From the IMG/VR virus record IMGVR_UViG_3300032092_000021, positions 1-64,000 of that record: a stretch of DNA of 64,000 bases; one strand, written 5' to 3'. The stretch comes from a virus. The position numbers and the translations under genes were made by a program. This document shows positions 50,901-61,300 of the stretch, in pieces (position 1 is the first letter of the stretch; each line of letters starts with the position of its first letter). The notes beneath the pieces were generated by a model. The model was not told the origin of the DNA. It saw only the letters and a program-made list of their open reading frames with translations, and made no database searches.

Positions 50901-53058
50901 TAGAATAGGGATTAAAAAATATGGAGGTTGGTTAGATAAATACCAAGATGGTAAAGAAGTAAAAACATATGCTAATGATCCTAGCTACTTTGACAATCGT
51001 GCTGTATTTGTAGATAATCCACAAGCTAATGATCTAGTTAGATCTAAGGTGTATGCCGGAACACATGGATGGGATCCTAACACCAATTCATTAGTTAAGC
51101 TTGATAAACCAGTTGCTGTACCTAAAGCTGTGCAAGAGATGTCTACAGCAGATTGGGGTAAGAAAAGGTCTAAGGAAAGATTTGAATCTAACACACCAGC
51201 TGGTAAAGCTACAAGAAAAGCAGTAGTTGCAAGAGATATGCAACAGATGGTACAAAACCCTGCGTTCTACGCTCCCGGTGCTATTGCAGCTGGAGCACTT
51301 GCAGCACCCGCACTTGCGGGAGTTGCGGGAACACTAACAGCACCTTTGACTATAGGATCAACTGTAGTTCCAGGAGCTACTATGGGTAATGCGTTAGCTG
51401 CAGGATTTGCTGCAGATGCACTCGTAAATAGATTGCCACAAATCCCAGGACAATTAAACAGAGGTGAATATAGTGATGCTGCTATTAATGCCGCAACAGG
51501 ATTACTAGATGTGGGGTCTGCTGGTATGCTTAACTCTTTATATAAGACTGCAACAAAAGCTATTAAGTCTACATACGCTCCTTCCGAACTAGATATTATT
51601 AGAGGTCTATTAAAAAAGGGAAACCAACGCCAAATAGAAATAGAGCGTAATGTAAAACCAGTTCAGGCTACAATATCACAAAATCCATATTCAGTAACAT
51701 TACCAACTCTTACAAAAGAAGAAGATCTTATAAGAGATAGTTATAATAGAAACAGATGGTCTAATGATCCCGGATTCTGGAGATGGTATAATAAAAAACA
51801 TCATGGTTTAGATTACGATAGACCTATTAAAAGATTTTTTGATCCATCAGATCCTGGACATTTGTCTGATACTGCTGATGATGCAAATAGAGTATCATTC
51901 TTTGACTCTTCCGAGATGTCAAATATAGACAGTCAAATTAAACAAGGTAATACTTGGTTACAAGATTGGTTTAAAAATCCTGCTACTGCTCAAAGAATAG
52001 CGAATACAGGGTTTGACGAGTCTTCGTTAGTTAGAAAAAACATTAACGATTTTGTAGATAATAAAAATGTTGTAAGATTTGAGCCCTCCTTAAGCTCAAA
52101 AATATGGACAGGAAATGAATTAGGAAGTTACTTTCCTAAGTCTAATAAAGCATATGTAGATGCGGAGCATTTTTCTTTTATGGATGGAACCAAATCAATA
52201 CCATCAACAGTAATACATGAGGGTACGCATTTAACAAGTGCTGGAGAACTTGCTTATAATCAGAAACTAACAGATCTTACAGCTGATATATTTAGGGGTA
52301 GTGATGCAAGTGAGTTTGCTAAAATGTTCCGTACAGAAAATGATATTAAAAAAGTTAATAAACTGACATCTCCTGCAGAAACACATGCTAGGATTATGCA
52401 AATAAGACAACAGTATAATATAAAACCAGAGCAAATAGTTGATGATACAGTTATCAATAAAATTATAGAGGACGGTCTTTCCGGTAAATTGCCCGTAAGC
52501 AAAAAATTCTTTGAGCTAATTCAAAACAAAGATGCTTTCAAAAAAGCAATGAATACTTTACCTGCAATAGGTGCGGGCGTTGCTATAGGTACTGGAGGAT
52601 TACAAGAAAAGAAAACCGGTGGATCAACAAGATGGTTAGATCGATATCAGGATGGTGGGTCTAGAGAGATGCCACTCGGACTACCCTTGAGAGAACAAAA
52701 CGTTTACTTACTTCCTGAGTATAATCAACCAATGGCTAATGGTTATATTCTTCCTGATCCTAACAGACCAGAGTTAATGAATACAGGAGCTACTGAGTAT
52801 AAGTATTCATATGGAATGGACGACAGAGATGTTCAAGTTCCAAGTGTAGTAGCAGGTCAGTATATTGGAGATAGAGCTTTTGATAGATATATGATATCCG
52901 GAGAAGAGTTTAAACCAATGGTTGACCCAAGTTCCTATAGCCAATACTACGATATGCTTAATAGATTAGGGTTAATGAAACAGAAAAAAGGAGGAGAAAT
53001 GTCCCCAAGTATGGGATATTTTAACTATATTGGTGGATATGGGGGTATGTTGCCTTAA
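47923..53058 (+). CDS. Giant modular virion protein with LDKYQ/GG motifs and HEGTH domain (1711 aa)
   Basis: 1711 residues, TAATG-coupled to the muzzle gene. Short motifs recur: MNWLDKF at the start, NWLDKYQ (48431-48451), GGQLDKYQ (50230-50253), GGWLDKYQDG (50923-50952) and GGSTRWLDRYQDGGS (52618-52662), plus KQGG, NGG and KKGG words. Between them lie separate domains, one with DLEIVYHDTGSYSAKP (about residues 708-723). An Ala/Gly hydrophobic stretch at about 1115-1185 could insert in membranes. His1432-Glu-Gly-Thr-His (HEGTH) with ETHAR later suggests a zincin metallopeptidase. Probably an ejected or processed cargo protein; the module roles are unknown. Confidence 0.7.
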   Translation: MNWLDKFIVSERGQWDYPGYPTVIPTKNGRITMEGVPYPVIGFVPGQPPVMMQPGKNYKFPGNMVYEIPVTENKVFKTKEDFYRDLLLQTRNKYWPKRESKPFDLGFDSALPRVGPGPIKMPTIRSSYTGIAMKQGGHILPGRLKNPEGNWVSVYANGGDISIPDLSRPNWLDKYQSKTTSGSVSKSGPRIENLPIQKVDNKLEIAYDGSTVYVRKIGEEKFTTLNPEKSKAFIQKYQGFIPPTLTQVEEQKKKQAAYNAKIAKEKKEFDELRKVDTTPNPREKEMMIELARKERAELGEKGFLEQAWDALPNASSITDPIKRAYHALPDVGDVSKVASGMMGLPEELAKQGVSYLWNNYKVPQTDIPVLRSIGELTPKEIYESFQNRYVEKNFGEAGLIGESNLEEFNVLDETSGTSNMQELPKSRAKYGPQSLPLRKDSRGNLLPAYQPIGGNDSLARFSYTFNNDIAGADSLPPTHFVTPKIKELTGNPDRPRQWDNAFAVGDFLRDADITENQFYHPDKYYVGTSNSALRNSDLGIKSNKLISASNQLINDPEKYWAVYKWDPKNSEAAWVRYMKTDEIKSKKDELEKQGWSLDMPVSGQHRFDDVDWEGKGSDTGYKADSEWVPLKKGAKQIKSQKGVNHTYIPQGTSKGQDKGTYNLFSGGSITFIWKDPETNERLASTLAGSVSDMKAYGEKLKKEYGLKEGDLEIVYHDTGSYSAKPAAKDGTLYYDQWKNYNAYNKGYSGAALIVPTQDWLENWTPNKKEGGQLDKYQSKDTGAIKKGWHQKVYNDPDAFAKANKAFNDSLNLSKRSYELLKDIAPNSSYKSNIPYEDVYFTADGPGGYFIDNVDFGRQFLGLNYLTDTNFRIPGTKEQLILEEAFSKRIKPIGFNTTDFPVPIYKWPTEEPVYEELKNLPYLDAKLERPDFKLDIGKPPVKSQGIRIRPMMTADQTTSTGQYQSGKYMWDPETKSWKVKMLSPETQQENRKEVRIGIKKYGGWLDKYQDGKEVKTYANDPSYFDNRAVFVDNPQANDLVRSKVYAGTHGWDPNTNSLVKLDKPVAVPKAVQEMSTADWGKKRSKERFESNTPAGKATRKAVVARDMQQMVQNPAFYAPGAIAAGALAAPALAGVAGTLTAPLTIGSTVVPGATMGNALAAGFAADALVNRLPQIPGQLNRGEYSDAAINAATGLLDVGSAGMLNSLYKTATKAIKSTYAPSELDIIRGLLKKGNQRQIEIERNVKPVQATISQNPYSVTLPTLTKEEDLIRDSYNRNRWSNDPGFWRWYNKKHHGLDYDRPIKRFFDPSDPGHLSDTADDANRVSFFDSSEMSNIDSQIKQGNTWLQDWFKNPATAQRIANTGFDESSLVRKNINDFVDNKNVVRFEPSLSSKIWTGNELGSYFPKSNKAYVDAEHFSFMDGTKSIPSTVIHEGTHLTSAGELAYNQKLTDLTADIFRGSDASEFAKMFRTENDIKKVNKLTSPAETHARIMQIRQQYNIKPEQIVDDTVINKIIEDGLSGKLPVSKKFFELIQNKDAFKKAMNTLPAIGAGVAIGTGGLQEKKTGGSTRWLDRYQDGGSREMPLGLPLREQNVYLLPEYNQPMANGYILPDPNRPELMNTGATEYKYSYGMDDRDVQVPSVVAGQYIGDRAFDRYMISGEEFKPMVDPSSYSQYYDMLNRLGLMKQKKGGEMSPSMGYFNYIGGYGGMLP

Positions 53059-53089
53059 TGAGTATCTTTGACTTATAAATAATTCTAGT

Positions 53090-55345
53090 ATGAAAAAAGA
53101 ATTTATGCGAATAGGGGGAGCTAAAACTGAAAAAGAGTTTTACGAAATGTACCCAACAGAAGAAGCTTTCCTTATGAAACATGGTGGCGCTATAAATAAA
53201 CTTATGGCAAAAGGTGGTGAAGCATATCCACAAACAGCTACTATGGATAACTTTTTTAGTTACGGGGTACCAGTCCCACCTACTTACTATCGTCAGGGTG
53301 GTGCATTCCCTATGGCACAACCAGAGAATCAGTTCTTCTCCCCTTTCTATGGAAACGTTCCTAACCCATACAATAAAGCTATGGGTGGAAGCTCTGAAGC
53401 ATATCCCCAGTCAATGTCTTTTCCCTATGGAGACACTGGTAGAAGCACACACTTTATGATGGAAGAGGGTGGGTATATGCCTGAAGAACAAACTCTGCCA
53501 AAGATGGGAGTCAACGGTAAACTCCTAGAGTTTGTTGGTACTATTAAAAACACAGCTACTAATAAACTAAACAGTAATCTTGCTACATACGGTAAAGTAA
53601 AGAACCCTGAGCAGTATGAATTTGAGCAAGCTAAATACGGTGGTAATCTAAAAAAATATCAGGCTGATGCTACTTCCGGAAATACACCACCTCAAGACGC
53701 TGGTGCTGTTTCTGACAAACCTGCAGGAAGCAATGTTTACAATTATTACTACGGATATGATCCTCGTCAGAATCAAGGAGCTGGTCAACTTCCTCCAGAA
53801 TACTATAATGACATAGACTATTTACGTGGAAGAAGAAGACCACTCAGTGACTTTAATATTCGCGGTAGAGGTATGGCGGGTAATTATAGAGCAACTGGTT
53901 GGTTGAAAGATGAGTATGGATTGGATAGACTTAGAGAAATGGGTCTAACTAGAATGGATCAAAGTAATCCAAGATGGTGGCAGTTAATGAAGCGTCCTAC
54001 ACAAACTTACTATTTTGGAAATCAGGGACAAGGACCAATGGGATATGTACCAGGTCAAGTAGATCAACAAGGTATGCCTATTACAAACCAACAAGGACCT
54101 GCTGCAGGGGGTGCAGGTACTACTGGTACTACTGGCGGCACAGGTACTACCGGTACAGGTCAACCAGATTCTACATCAGATTTAGGTTTCTTTGCTAGAC
54201 TGTTTAATAGACAAGGTAATATAACTCCGCAGTCAGCAAATATTACTAGGAAACCTACAGATCTTCAAGCAGGATCTCCTGAAATGATTAGTGACGCTAA
54301 CCCCTATGCTTATAACATTGCAAAGTCTGATACTTGGAACCAGATTCAACAGAATAAGAGAAAGAGAATTTTTGGAAAGCTGGATGAACTAGAAGGTCGT
54401 AAACAGTGGCAAAAAGATACTCTTGGTTTAGCTTATGACAATATGAAAAATAAACCTGTTGATCCTGTAACGGGTAAACCGTTTGATAGAGAGGAATATA
54501 TGGCAGCAGGTGACCAGTTATACGGCAGGAAAAAAAGACAAGAAGATAGATTAAAGAGAAGAGAAACAAGATCAAACGATAGATTTGGCATTTACGATGA
54601 AGGTGGCAGCACACCCCCATGTCCTCCAGGATATACTTGGAAAGGAGGACAGTGTGTAAAACAATCTAGAAAAGAAAGAAGAGAAAACCCTCAGCAATAT
54701 CAATCTCATGTAGGGGAATCTTATAGAACTCCTGTTACTGCTGCTGAATATAAAAGACAAGAAGAAAGTAAAGCTAGAGAACAAGAGCTCATGAGACAGG
54801 AAGCTGAGCAAGAAAAGTATTTAAGAGATCTTCCTACTATGGATTCTTCTGAAGAGTACCTTAAAAATAATCCTAAGGATACACCTTTTGTAAAAAATAA
54901 AGATGTTACAGTAGGGACACCCATAACAGAAGATCCATATAGAGCTTTACCGGGAGCTAATCCAGTGCTTACTTTTCCTTTAACTAGTTATGAGCAGTTT
55001 TATCCTCAGAACATGATTAAAAGAGATGTTTATGCTCCACAGATGGAAGTACCATATGAGTTTCCTAATTACACAGATCGTGAGAGACTTTCGAATCTTT
55101 TAGATGCTGTTGATGCTGGACTTATTCCATCTAATTTTCGTACTACTGATCCAATGGAAATAGAAAGACAAAATAGAATTTCAGATGCTGTTGGTTCTGG
55201 AGTACCTTTTAATCTATCCGGTCCTAGAGAATACAGAAAAGGTGGATCTTCTAGAAATTACAATACGGGAGATGTAGTAGATATGACTCCGGAAGAACTA
55301 AAGAGATTCATTGAAATGGGTGGTCAAGTAGAATTCTTAGACTAA
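53090..55345 (+). CDS. Gly/Pro/Gln-rich virion protein with repeated GG motifs (751 aa)
   Basis: 751 residues. GG words are frequent: MKHGGAINKLMAKGGEAYPQ, YRQGGAF, MGGSSEAYPQ, MEEGGYMPEEQ, YGGNLKKYQ (53636-53662), YDEGGSTPPCPPG, YRKGGSS and EMGGQVEFLD. EAYPQ occurs twice after GG words. The middle is Gln/Gly/Thr-rich and probably disordered (TTGTTGGTGTTGTGQ), followed by a Lys/Arg/Glu helix (RKKRQEDRLKRRETRSNDRF). No catalytic motif. It shares the motif system of its neighbours, so a packaged or structural linker protein is likely. Confidence 0.65.
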   Translation: MKKEFMRIGGAKTEKEFYEMYPTEEAFLMKHGGAINKLMAKGGEAYPQTATMDNFFSYGVPVPPTYYRQGGAFPMAQPENQFFSPFYGNVPNPYNKAMGGSSEAYPQSMSFPYGDTGRSTHFMMEEGGYMPEEQTLPKMGVNGKLLEFVGTIKNTATNKLNSNLATYGKVKNPEQYEFEQAKYGGNLKKYQADATSGNTPPQDAGAVSDKPAGSNVYNYYYGYDPRQNQGAGQLPPEYYNDIDYLRGRRRPLSDFNIRGRGMAGNYRATGWLKDEYGLDRLREMGLTRMDQSNPRWWQLMKRPTQTYYFGNQGQGPMGYVPGQVDQQGMPITNQQGPAAGGAGTTGTTGGTGTTGTGQPDSTSDLGFFARLFNRQGNITPQSANITRKPTDLQAGSPEMISDANPYAYNIAKSDTWNQIQQNKRKRIFGKLDELEGRKQWQKDTLGLAYDNMKNKPVDPVTGKPFDREEYMAAGDQLYGRKKRQEDRLKRRETRSNDRFGIYDEGGSTPPCPPGYTWKGGQCVKQSRKERRENPQQYQSHVGESYRTPVTAAEYKRQEESKAREQELMRQEAEQEKYLRDLPTMDSSEEYLKNNPKDTPFVKNKDVTVGTPITEDPYRALPGANPVLTFPLTSYEQFYPQNMIKRDVYAPQMEVPYEFPNYTDRERLSNLLDAVDAGLIPSNFRTTDPMEIERQNRISDAVGSGVPFNLSGPREYRKGGSSRNYNTGDVVDMTPEELKRFIEMGGQVEFLD

Positions 55346-55350
55346 TTACA

Positions 55351-58251
55351 ATGAAAGTTAGAATCACAAAAGCTCCTAAGGTTAAAAAGTATCAAGCTTT
55401 ATTTACCCCTGGTCAAGTAGAGGAGGATCCTTTTTATGTACCAAACAGTATGGATGGTCAAAGGAATTATGTAAATGCTCCTATTAATTTACAAACTAAT
55501 CAAAATGGTAGTCTTGCTGGTTCTGGTGTTTTACAACCCGGATTAGCTCTTGATAAAAACAACCAGACTGTAAATCTCAATAATGTAAACGACAACGTTA
55601 CAAATGAGCAACAAATTAGCAAAGGTTTGCAAGGTAGCATAACAGAAAAAGGTCAGTCAAAGTTTGGTCAGTTTATAAGAGGTTTAGGACCTAAAGGTGG
55701 AATGAAGGCTTATGAAAATCGTCAAGACTGGAAAGAGATTATTGCGGGGATTGCTAGCAGAAAGAGTAAAAAAGATATGGATGCGCAAGCCGTTAAAGGT
55801 TTTCATAATATGCAACCTATTGCTGCAGCAACCCAGGGTACGTTTGATCCTAATAGTATGAATAACTTTACTCCTGGTATGCTAAACACAGTACCTTCTA
55901 CAGGAGATTTTGCTGCATCACCATATATGAATATGGGTTATGGAAAAAATGGTGGTCAATACATGGCATATGGTGGTAGAGTGTTTAATCAGGTAGCACC
56001 TAATGCTTTACCCGATAAAACATCTGAACCTAGAATAGCTGTATCAAATACACTACAGCCAATACCTAGAGAGTTTGCAAATATTGAAGCAGAGAAAGAT
56101 GAGACTATATACTTCTTAAACAACGGTGGTCTTCCTGCACATTATAAGATTGGTGGTCAACCGCACAGCAAGGGAGGAACTCCTTTAAATGTTCCCGAAG
56201 ATAGCTTTGTATTTAGTAAAGCGTTGAAGATTAAGGATAAAAGATTGTTTCCTTTTTTTGATATAAATAAACCTACCAGCTTTTCAGATGTTGCTAAAAA
56301 ATACGATATAAATAAATTTAGAAAAGTATTAGCAGATCCTGATACGGACAAGTTGCAAAGAGAAACTGCCGAGAAGATGATTGGTAACTACAATCTTAAA
56401 CTCGGTATGTTAGCTTTAGCGCAAGAATCTACAAAAGGATTCCCGCAAGGTTTACCTATGATAGCTGCACCGTTTACTGCAGTTAATGCGCTAGATCCAG
56501 AAATGATTTTACCTACACCACCTCAGTCTGCTGAGATGCCGGAAGAACAATTTATGGAACAAGAGATGCCCGCTTATAAATTCGGAGGAGCTATGAGAGT
56601 TAGAATTAAATCTTTACCTAGATATCAGTCATACAATACTGGTGCTAGTGTTGCTGATGATATGATGTCAGATGCTGGTTTATCTGACCAAACTTACGTA
56701 CAAACCCCACCAGCAAATATACCCCCACCTCCACCTGTTGCTGTTGTTACACCTGCTGCACCAGCAGCACCTCCTGCAGCAACTGTAGCTACTCCTACAG
56801 CTACTCCTCCACCTACTATTGTGGTAAATGGAGTTACAATAGATACAGCAACTAATCAACCTGTAGCTAAGTCTTCTCCTGCTAGTGACAATAAAAAGAA
56901 AGCATCTAAATCAGAGTCTAAAAGTACCGCAGGTACATTTGATTTCAATGTAGATGTTATGGAGGGTAATCCTGACTTTTGGCAGGGTTACACTGATTTG
57001 GTTACATCTGGTGTTATCAAACAAGAATTAGCAACAGGGTTTGAAGATGCTGCTGTTCGTCAGCGCGAAAGTCAACAAGGTCTTAGACCAGGTACTGCAA
57101 ACGTATATGGTGATAGAGATATTCATAAGGGAGAACTCTTTGATGACTTTAAGAAAAGACAAGCGTGGTATTTTCAAAATAAGAAAAACTGGAATCCTGA
57201 AAATAAAGCTGACGTAGAAGACTTTCAAAGAGAGTATTGTAAAAAAGCTGCTGAGTACGGTATGAAGTCTTGTTACTTTAATACCAAGGATGTAAAAGAT
57301 TCTAAAGGTAGAACTATAAAGGGGACTACGTTTGATGGTCTTTATGGTGAGCACACTTTTAATGCTCCAGGATTTAATAAAGCTGATGCACAACCAGAAC
57401 CTCAACCACAACCTCAACCAGAACCAGAAAAAAAACCAGAACCTATTAAGACTAATCCTTTAGATGTATCTGAGGATTATACTCGTAGAAGCGGTTATTT
57501 CCCTCAGGATCTTATAAATCTTTCTGCAGCTTTAGCTCAAAGAATTACTGTACCTGATACATGGTATGCTCCTTTACAGTTTAAAGGTGTAGACCCTGCG
57601 TATCTGGTACCGGACTATAGTCCAATCATGGAAGCTGCTAATATTAGCACTCAGGGTGTTAATGCTTATGGTTCTCGTCAAAGTGCAGATGCTTCATTTG
57701 CTCTTATTCAGGGTAAATCAGCAAGACCTTCTGCGGAACATAATCTAGCAGTTGCTAATGCTAATGCAGGTATTTACAATAACGCTCAGCAGATTAACGC
57801 ACAGATAGCAAATCAAAATGCTATGTACAATAATCAGTTAGCTCAAGCAGACTTTGATGCTAATGCACTTTATGAGCAAGAAAGAATAAAAGCTCAGAAT
57901 AAAAAGAGAGCGGATCTTGCTAGACTTGTAAACACCGCGATTACCAATAGAGCTACTGCAGAAACTCTTAGCGATGCATACTCCGAGTATTTCAATATAG
58001 ATCCTACTCGTGGCGGACATGTTGAGTTCTACAAAGGAATTGATGAGCTTGTACCTAACGACAAAGCAGATATGGACGATCTTGCATCACTTGATAAACA
58101 GCTTACAAATCTTGGTTACACTAAAGAAGAAAAGAAAGATATTCTTAAATCTGCACTAGCCAGTAAGTATGCTACAAAGGGTACTAGGAATCCATATCTA
58201 CCTGATTACTCGCAGCTTATGTATCCATTTAACATGCAGCAGGGTTCTTAA
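55351..58251 (+). CDS. Modular virion cargo-type protein with GG/YQ motifs and Pro-rich linkers (966 aa)
   Basis: 966 residues. It opens MKVRITKAPKVKKYQALFTP, echoed internally by GGAMRVRIKSLPRYQSYNTG (56584-56643). Residues about 265-380 contain YKIGGQPHSKGGTPLNVPED, then FVFSKALKIKDKRLFPFF, a module I have seen in Bacteroidota phage proteins. A Pro/Ala/Thr linker (about 450-500) and a second QPEPQPQP linker (about 685-705) flank a domain with DGLYGEHTFNAPG. The C-terminal 250 residues are Ala/Asn/Gln-rich helix. Probably packaged with DNA or held at the portal vertex. Confidence 0.68.
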   Translation: MKVRITKAPKVKKYQALFTPGQVEEDPFYVPNSMDGQRNYVNAPINLQTNQNGSLAGSGVLQPGLALDKNNQTVNLNNVNDNVTNEQQISKGLQGSITEKGQSKFGQFIRGLGPKGGMKAYENRQDWKEIIAGIASRKSKKDMDAQAVKGFHNMQPIAAATQGTFDPNSMNNFTPGMLNTVPSTGDFAASPYMNMGYGKNGGQYMAYGGRVFNQVAPNALPDKTSEPRIAVSNTLQPIPREFANIEAEKDETIYFLNNGGLPAHYKIGGQPHSKGGTPLNVPEDSFVFSKALKIKDKRLFPFFDINKPTSFSDVAKKYDINKFRKVLADPDTDKLQRETAEKMIGNYNLKLGMLALAQESTKGFPQGLPMIAAPFTAVNALDPEMILPTPPQSAEMPEEQFMEQEMPAYKFGGAMRVRIKSLPRYQSYNTGASVADDMMSDAGLSDQTYVQTPPANIPPPPPVAVVTPAAPAAPPAATVATPTATPPPTIVVNGVTIDTATNQPVAKSSPASDNKKKASKSESKSTAGTFDFNVDVMEGNPDFWQGYTDLVTSGVIKQELATGFEDAAVRQRESQQGLRPGTANVYGDRDIHKGELFDDFKKRQAWYFQNKKNWNPENKADVEDFQREYCKKAAEYGMKSCYFNTKDVKDSKGRTIKGTTFDGLYGEHTFNAPGFNKADAQPEPQPQPQPEPEKKPEPIKTNPLDVSEDYTRRSGYFPQDLINLSAALAQRITVPDTWYAPLQFKGVDPAYLVPDYSPIMEAANISTQGVNAYGSRQSADASFALIQGKSARPSAEHNLAVANANAGIYNNAQQINAQIANQNAMYNNQLAQADFDANALYEQERIKAQNKKRADLARLVNTAITNRATAETLSDAYSEYFNIDPTRGGHVEFYKGIDELVPNDKADMDDLASLDKQLTNLGYTKEEKKDILKSALASKYATKGTRNPYLPDYSQLMYPFNMQQGS

Positions 58252-58267
58252 ACTTTAAAAGTTTTTT
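58250..58267 (+). terminator. Weak hairpin with T-run
   Basis: AAACTT (58250-58255) pairs with AAGTTT (58259-58264) over a three-base loop, followed by TTT. The stem is short and AT-rich, so termination would be weak. It overlaps the stop codon of the preceding gene. Confidence 0.35.
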
Positions 58268-58288
58268 AAACTTACTAGATTTTTATTG

Positions 58289-58296
58289 TATATTTA
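58289..58296 (+). promoter_or_regulatory. TAnnTTT-type promoter element (TATATTTA)
   Basis: TTTTATTGTATATTTATA here closely matches the sequence at the 10059 promoter, with A instead of G at the last consensus base. It ends eight bases before the ATG at 58305, giving a very short leader. TATATTTA also occurs in the minus-strand leaders near 980. Confidence 0.4.
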
Positions 58297-58304
58297 TATT
58301 AATT

Positions 58305-61300
58305 ATGAGCCAGTATATACAAGGTGTTGTTGATTATATTCCGATGATTCAACCGTTTCAGCCGGACTTTAATCTTTTTCAGAATGTACTACAAACGAAA
58401 GATGCTCAATACAAAGCTGGTTACGATAAACTTAGTACTCTATATGGCACTTTGTTAAACTCTCCTATGTCCAGGGAGGATAATATTGAGCTAAGAAATA
58501 AGTTTTTTAATGATATCTCATCTCAGATTCAAAAGATATCATCGCTAGATCTTTCTAAATCACAGAATGTTGATGCGGCGTATAAAGTATTTCAACCCTT
58601 GATTGACAATGACTATATCCTAAAGGATATGAGTTATACCAAGACCGCTTATGATCAAATGCAGTATGGCGAATCTCTTAAAAACTGTACAGATCCTAAA
58701 AAATGTCCTGGTCAATACTGGGATGGTGGTATTGAACTGATACAGTATGATGTAAATAACTTTAAAACCGCTCCTAGAGAAAAGACTTTGAATATGCGAA
58801 ACCCACGTTTCGTACCCAAAGTAAACTTAACTAAGCAAGCTTTAGACTATGCCAAGGAGATGAACTTTAAAATTACACTCCCTGAACATAGTCCTGACGG
58901 TAGATATATAGTTCATACAACCAATGGTCCTAATATGATCCCTGGTTTGACTGAAACATTTATGTCAGTGTTTGGTAATGATCCTGCAGCTGCTGATTAT
59001 TATTCAGCACTAAGCGAGTTAAATAGAAATAAGTTCATTAATGATGAAGCAAATATTCAAGAGTACGGATCTAAGGACGCTGCGGAAATATACTATCTCG
59101 ATGATGCGCACAGGAAGATAGTTGAGATGACCGAATCTCAGTTAGCTGAAGCTAGAAGACAAGAGACACTAGCATCTGGTAGAAAAGCTGTTACAGATAA
59201 TATTATCATCAATAAGGGTGTAGATCCAAACGATCCTGAGGATCGAGAGGTAATTAAAGATAGATACCAAAGTATGGTTGACCAGATGATCTCTGGTTCA
59301 AATGCTGAGGTTCATGAGACTGATTTAAATAACATTACCGGTGACGGTTATGAAACACTTGATATAGACTCTAAGCGCTACAGAATAGATAACGTTGCCG
59401 CAAGAGGTTTGATGCAAAATGATTTGTATCAAGCTGCGTCTTCGTATGCTATGCAGACAATGGATGTTAAGACAGAAGTAGATCAATATGCTTTAAAACA
59501 ATTTGATCATGCTTTAGATGTAGCTCGTATGGGTTTGCAGCAGCAGTATGCCAAAGACTTAGACGACTATAAAACAGCAAATCAAAAAGAATTATACAAA
59601 TATCAAAAAGGTTTAGATCTTTTAAAGGAGACTTTTCCTAATAAGAAAAGAAACGGAGCTTTACCGGATGGTTCTAATCCTTTTAATCCGGGATATGAAT
59701 CTTTACCCGCTACACCAGGTGGTAGTGTTTTAGATCCTAATCTAAGAGGGTCAGATCAAAAACAAATTGTTTCAGCTACTGAAAAAGCAAAAGCAGCAGC
59801 GGAACAAGTTATTGTAAAAGGATACGAAGAGTTAACTGCTATTATAAATACACCCATTGGTAAAAAAACTCCAGGTGGTCTTGTAATGACTCAAGACGTT
59901 AAAAATTATTACATTGCAAAAAGAGATGAGATTTTTGGTAAATCTGTAACAACTACTGGGACTTATGATAAAAATAAGTTTCCATCTATGACAGATGCCG
60001 CAAGAGCAGTTGGAAAAGAACCTAGTCTTTTAGATAGAGGTTATACTTATGTAAGTGACTTGTGGAATGACTTTACTAGTTTATTCAGTGATGACGAAAC
60101 AGCGTATACAAAAACTTCTGGCGGTTATTTAAATAATAACAATCAACTAGAGCAAGGTTTTACGGGACGTGCTGAATATAGCGATCCTAAATCTCCAAAC
60201 TATTGGCAGAACACTGCGGATAGAGTAACCAACTTTTTTAGCAATGACGTAACAGGAAAATATGCTATTAACAGAAATGTAGAACGTGGTAAAGAAGCGG
60301 GAGTATTAGCAGCAGAAATTCAATATAATGTATCAAAACTTAACTATGATAATTTCATAAAAGCTCAAGCGAATAACAACGCTATTGTTCATAAGCTAGT
60401 TATGAGTACAGCTGCTAAAGACGCTGTGTTTGATGAAATGAGTTCTTACAATGCTCCTACATCAGGTTCTGATTCTGGTTTGTGGGCACGTTTTGCTGGT
60501 GTTGATGCACCAGCTGCAATTAAAGATCATACAAAAGAATCTCTTTCCAGGATGCATATAAATGGTCGTGTAATGACACTTCCTGAATTTAAACAAGTTT
60601 ATGCAAATAGTCCCGAAGCTAAAAGAGTAGCAGAAAGAGTTATGCAAGAATACTATCAAACTCAGCCTGGTGACCAAGGTGCCTTTGGTAGATACAGTTA
60701 TCAGTCTGGTGTTGAAAGATTGTTGGAGACAATGAATGACGACGCTGAAGATATTTATGAAGAATATATGGATCAGTTTAATATGATCTATAATCAATCA
60801 AATGCTGCTGTTAATAAAGAAGCTGATAAAGCAGGGTTCAAACCTCTTTCTCAATTTTATCAAGTAAACGATGCTGGTGCTGGTGTTCAATCAAATCCTG
60901 TTGTTGCTACTGTTGATCCTGCTTATCCCGGTGATATGCAAGCGATTGACTTTTTTGGTTTTAGTAATTTTATAAGATCTACTATGGGTAAAGAAACCGA
61001 TGGTATTGAAGTATATAAAGGGCTAGGTGCAGATCTTACTGAAACAAGATATTTTACCGATGACGCTGATCCAGTTGATAACAAAGAAGGAGCGCTTACC
61101 GCTATTCAAGCACTTAGAACGCAATTACTTGAGGGTAGGGACGTAGAAGATAAAACTAGAGGAATCTTTGATTTTTATTTTCATCCTGTTACTATGAATG
61201 ACCAAAATAAAATGGCTTTTTCTTTTTCCTTTAGTCCTGAGTTTACAGATGCTCATTTGGGTAGCGGAGAAGCTGCCAAGTTTATGGGAAAAACAGATAG

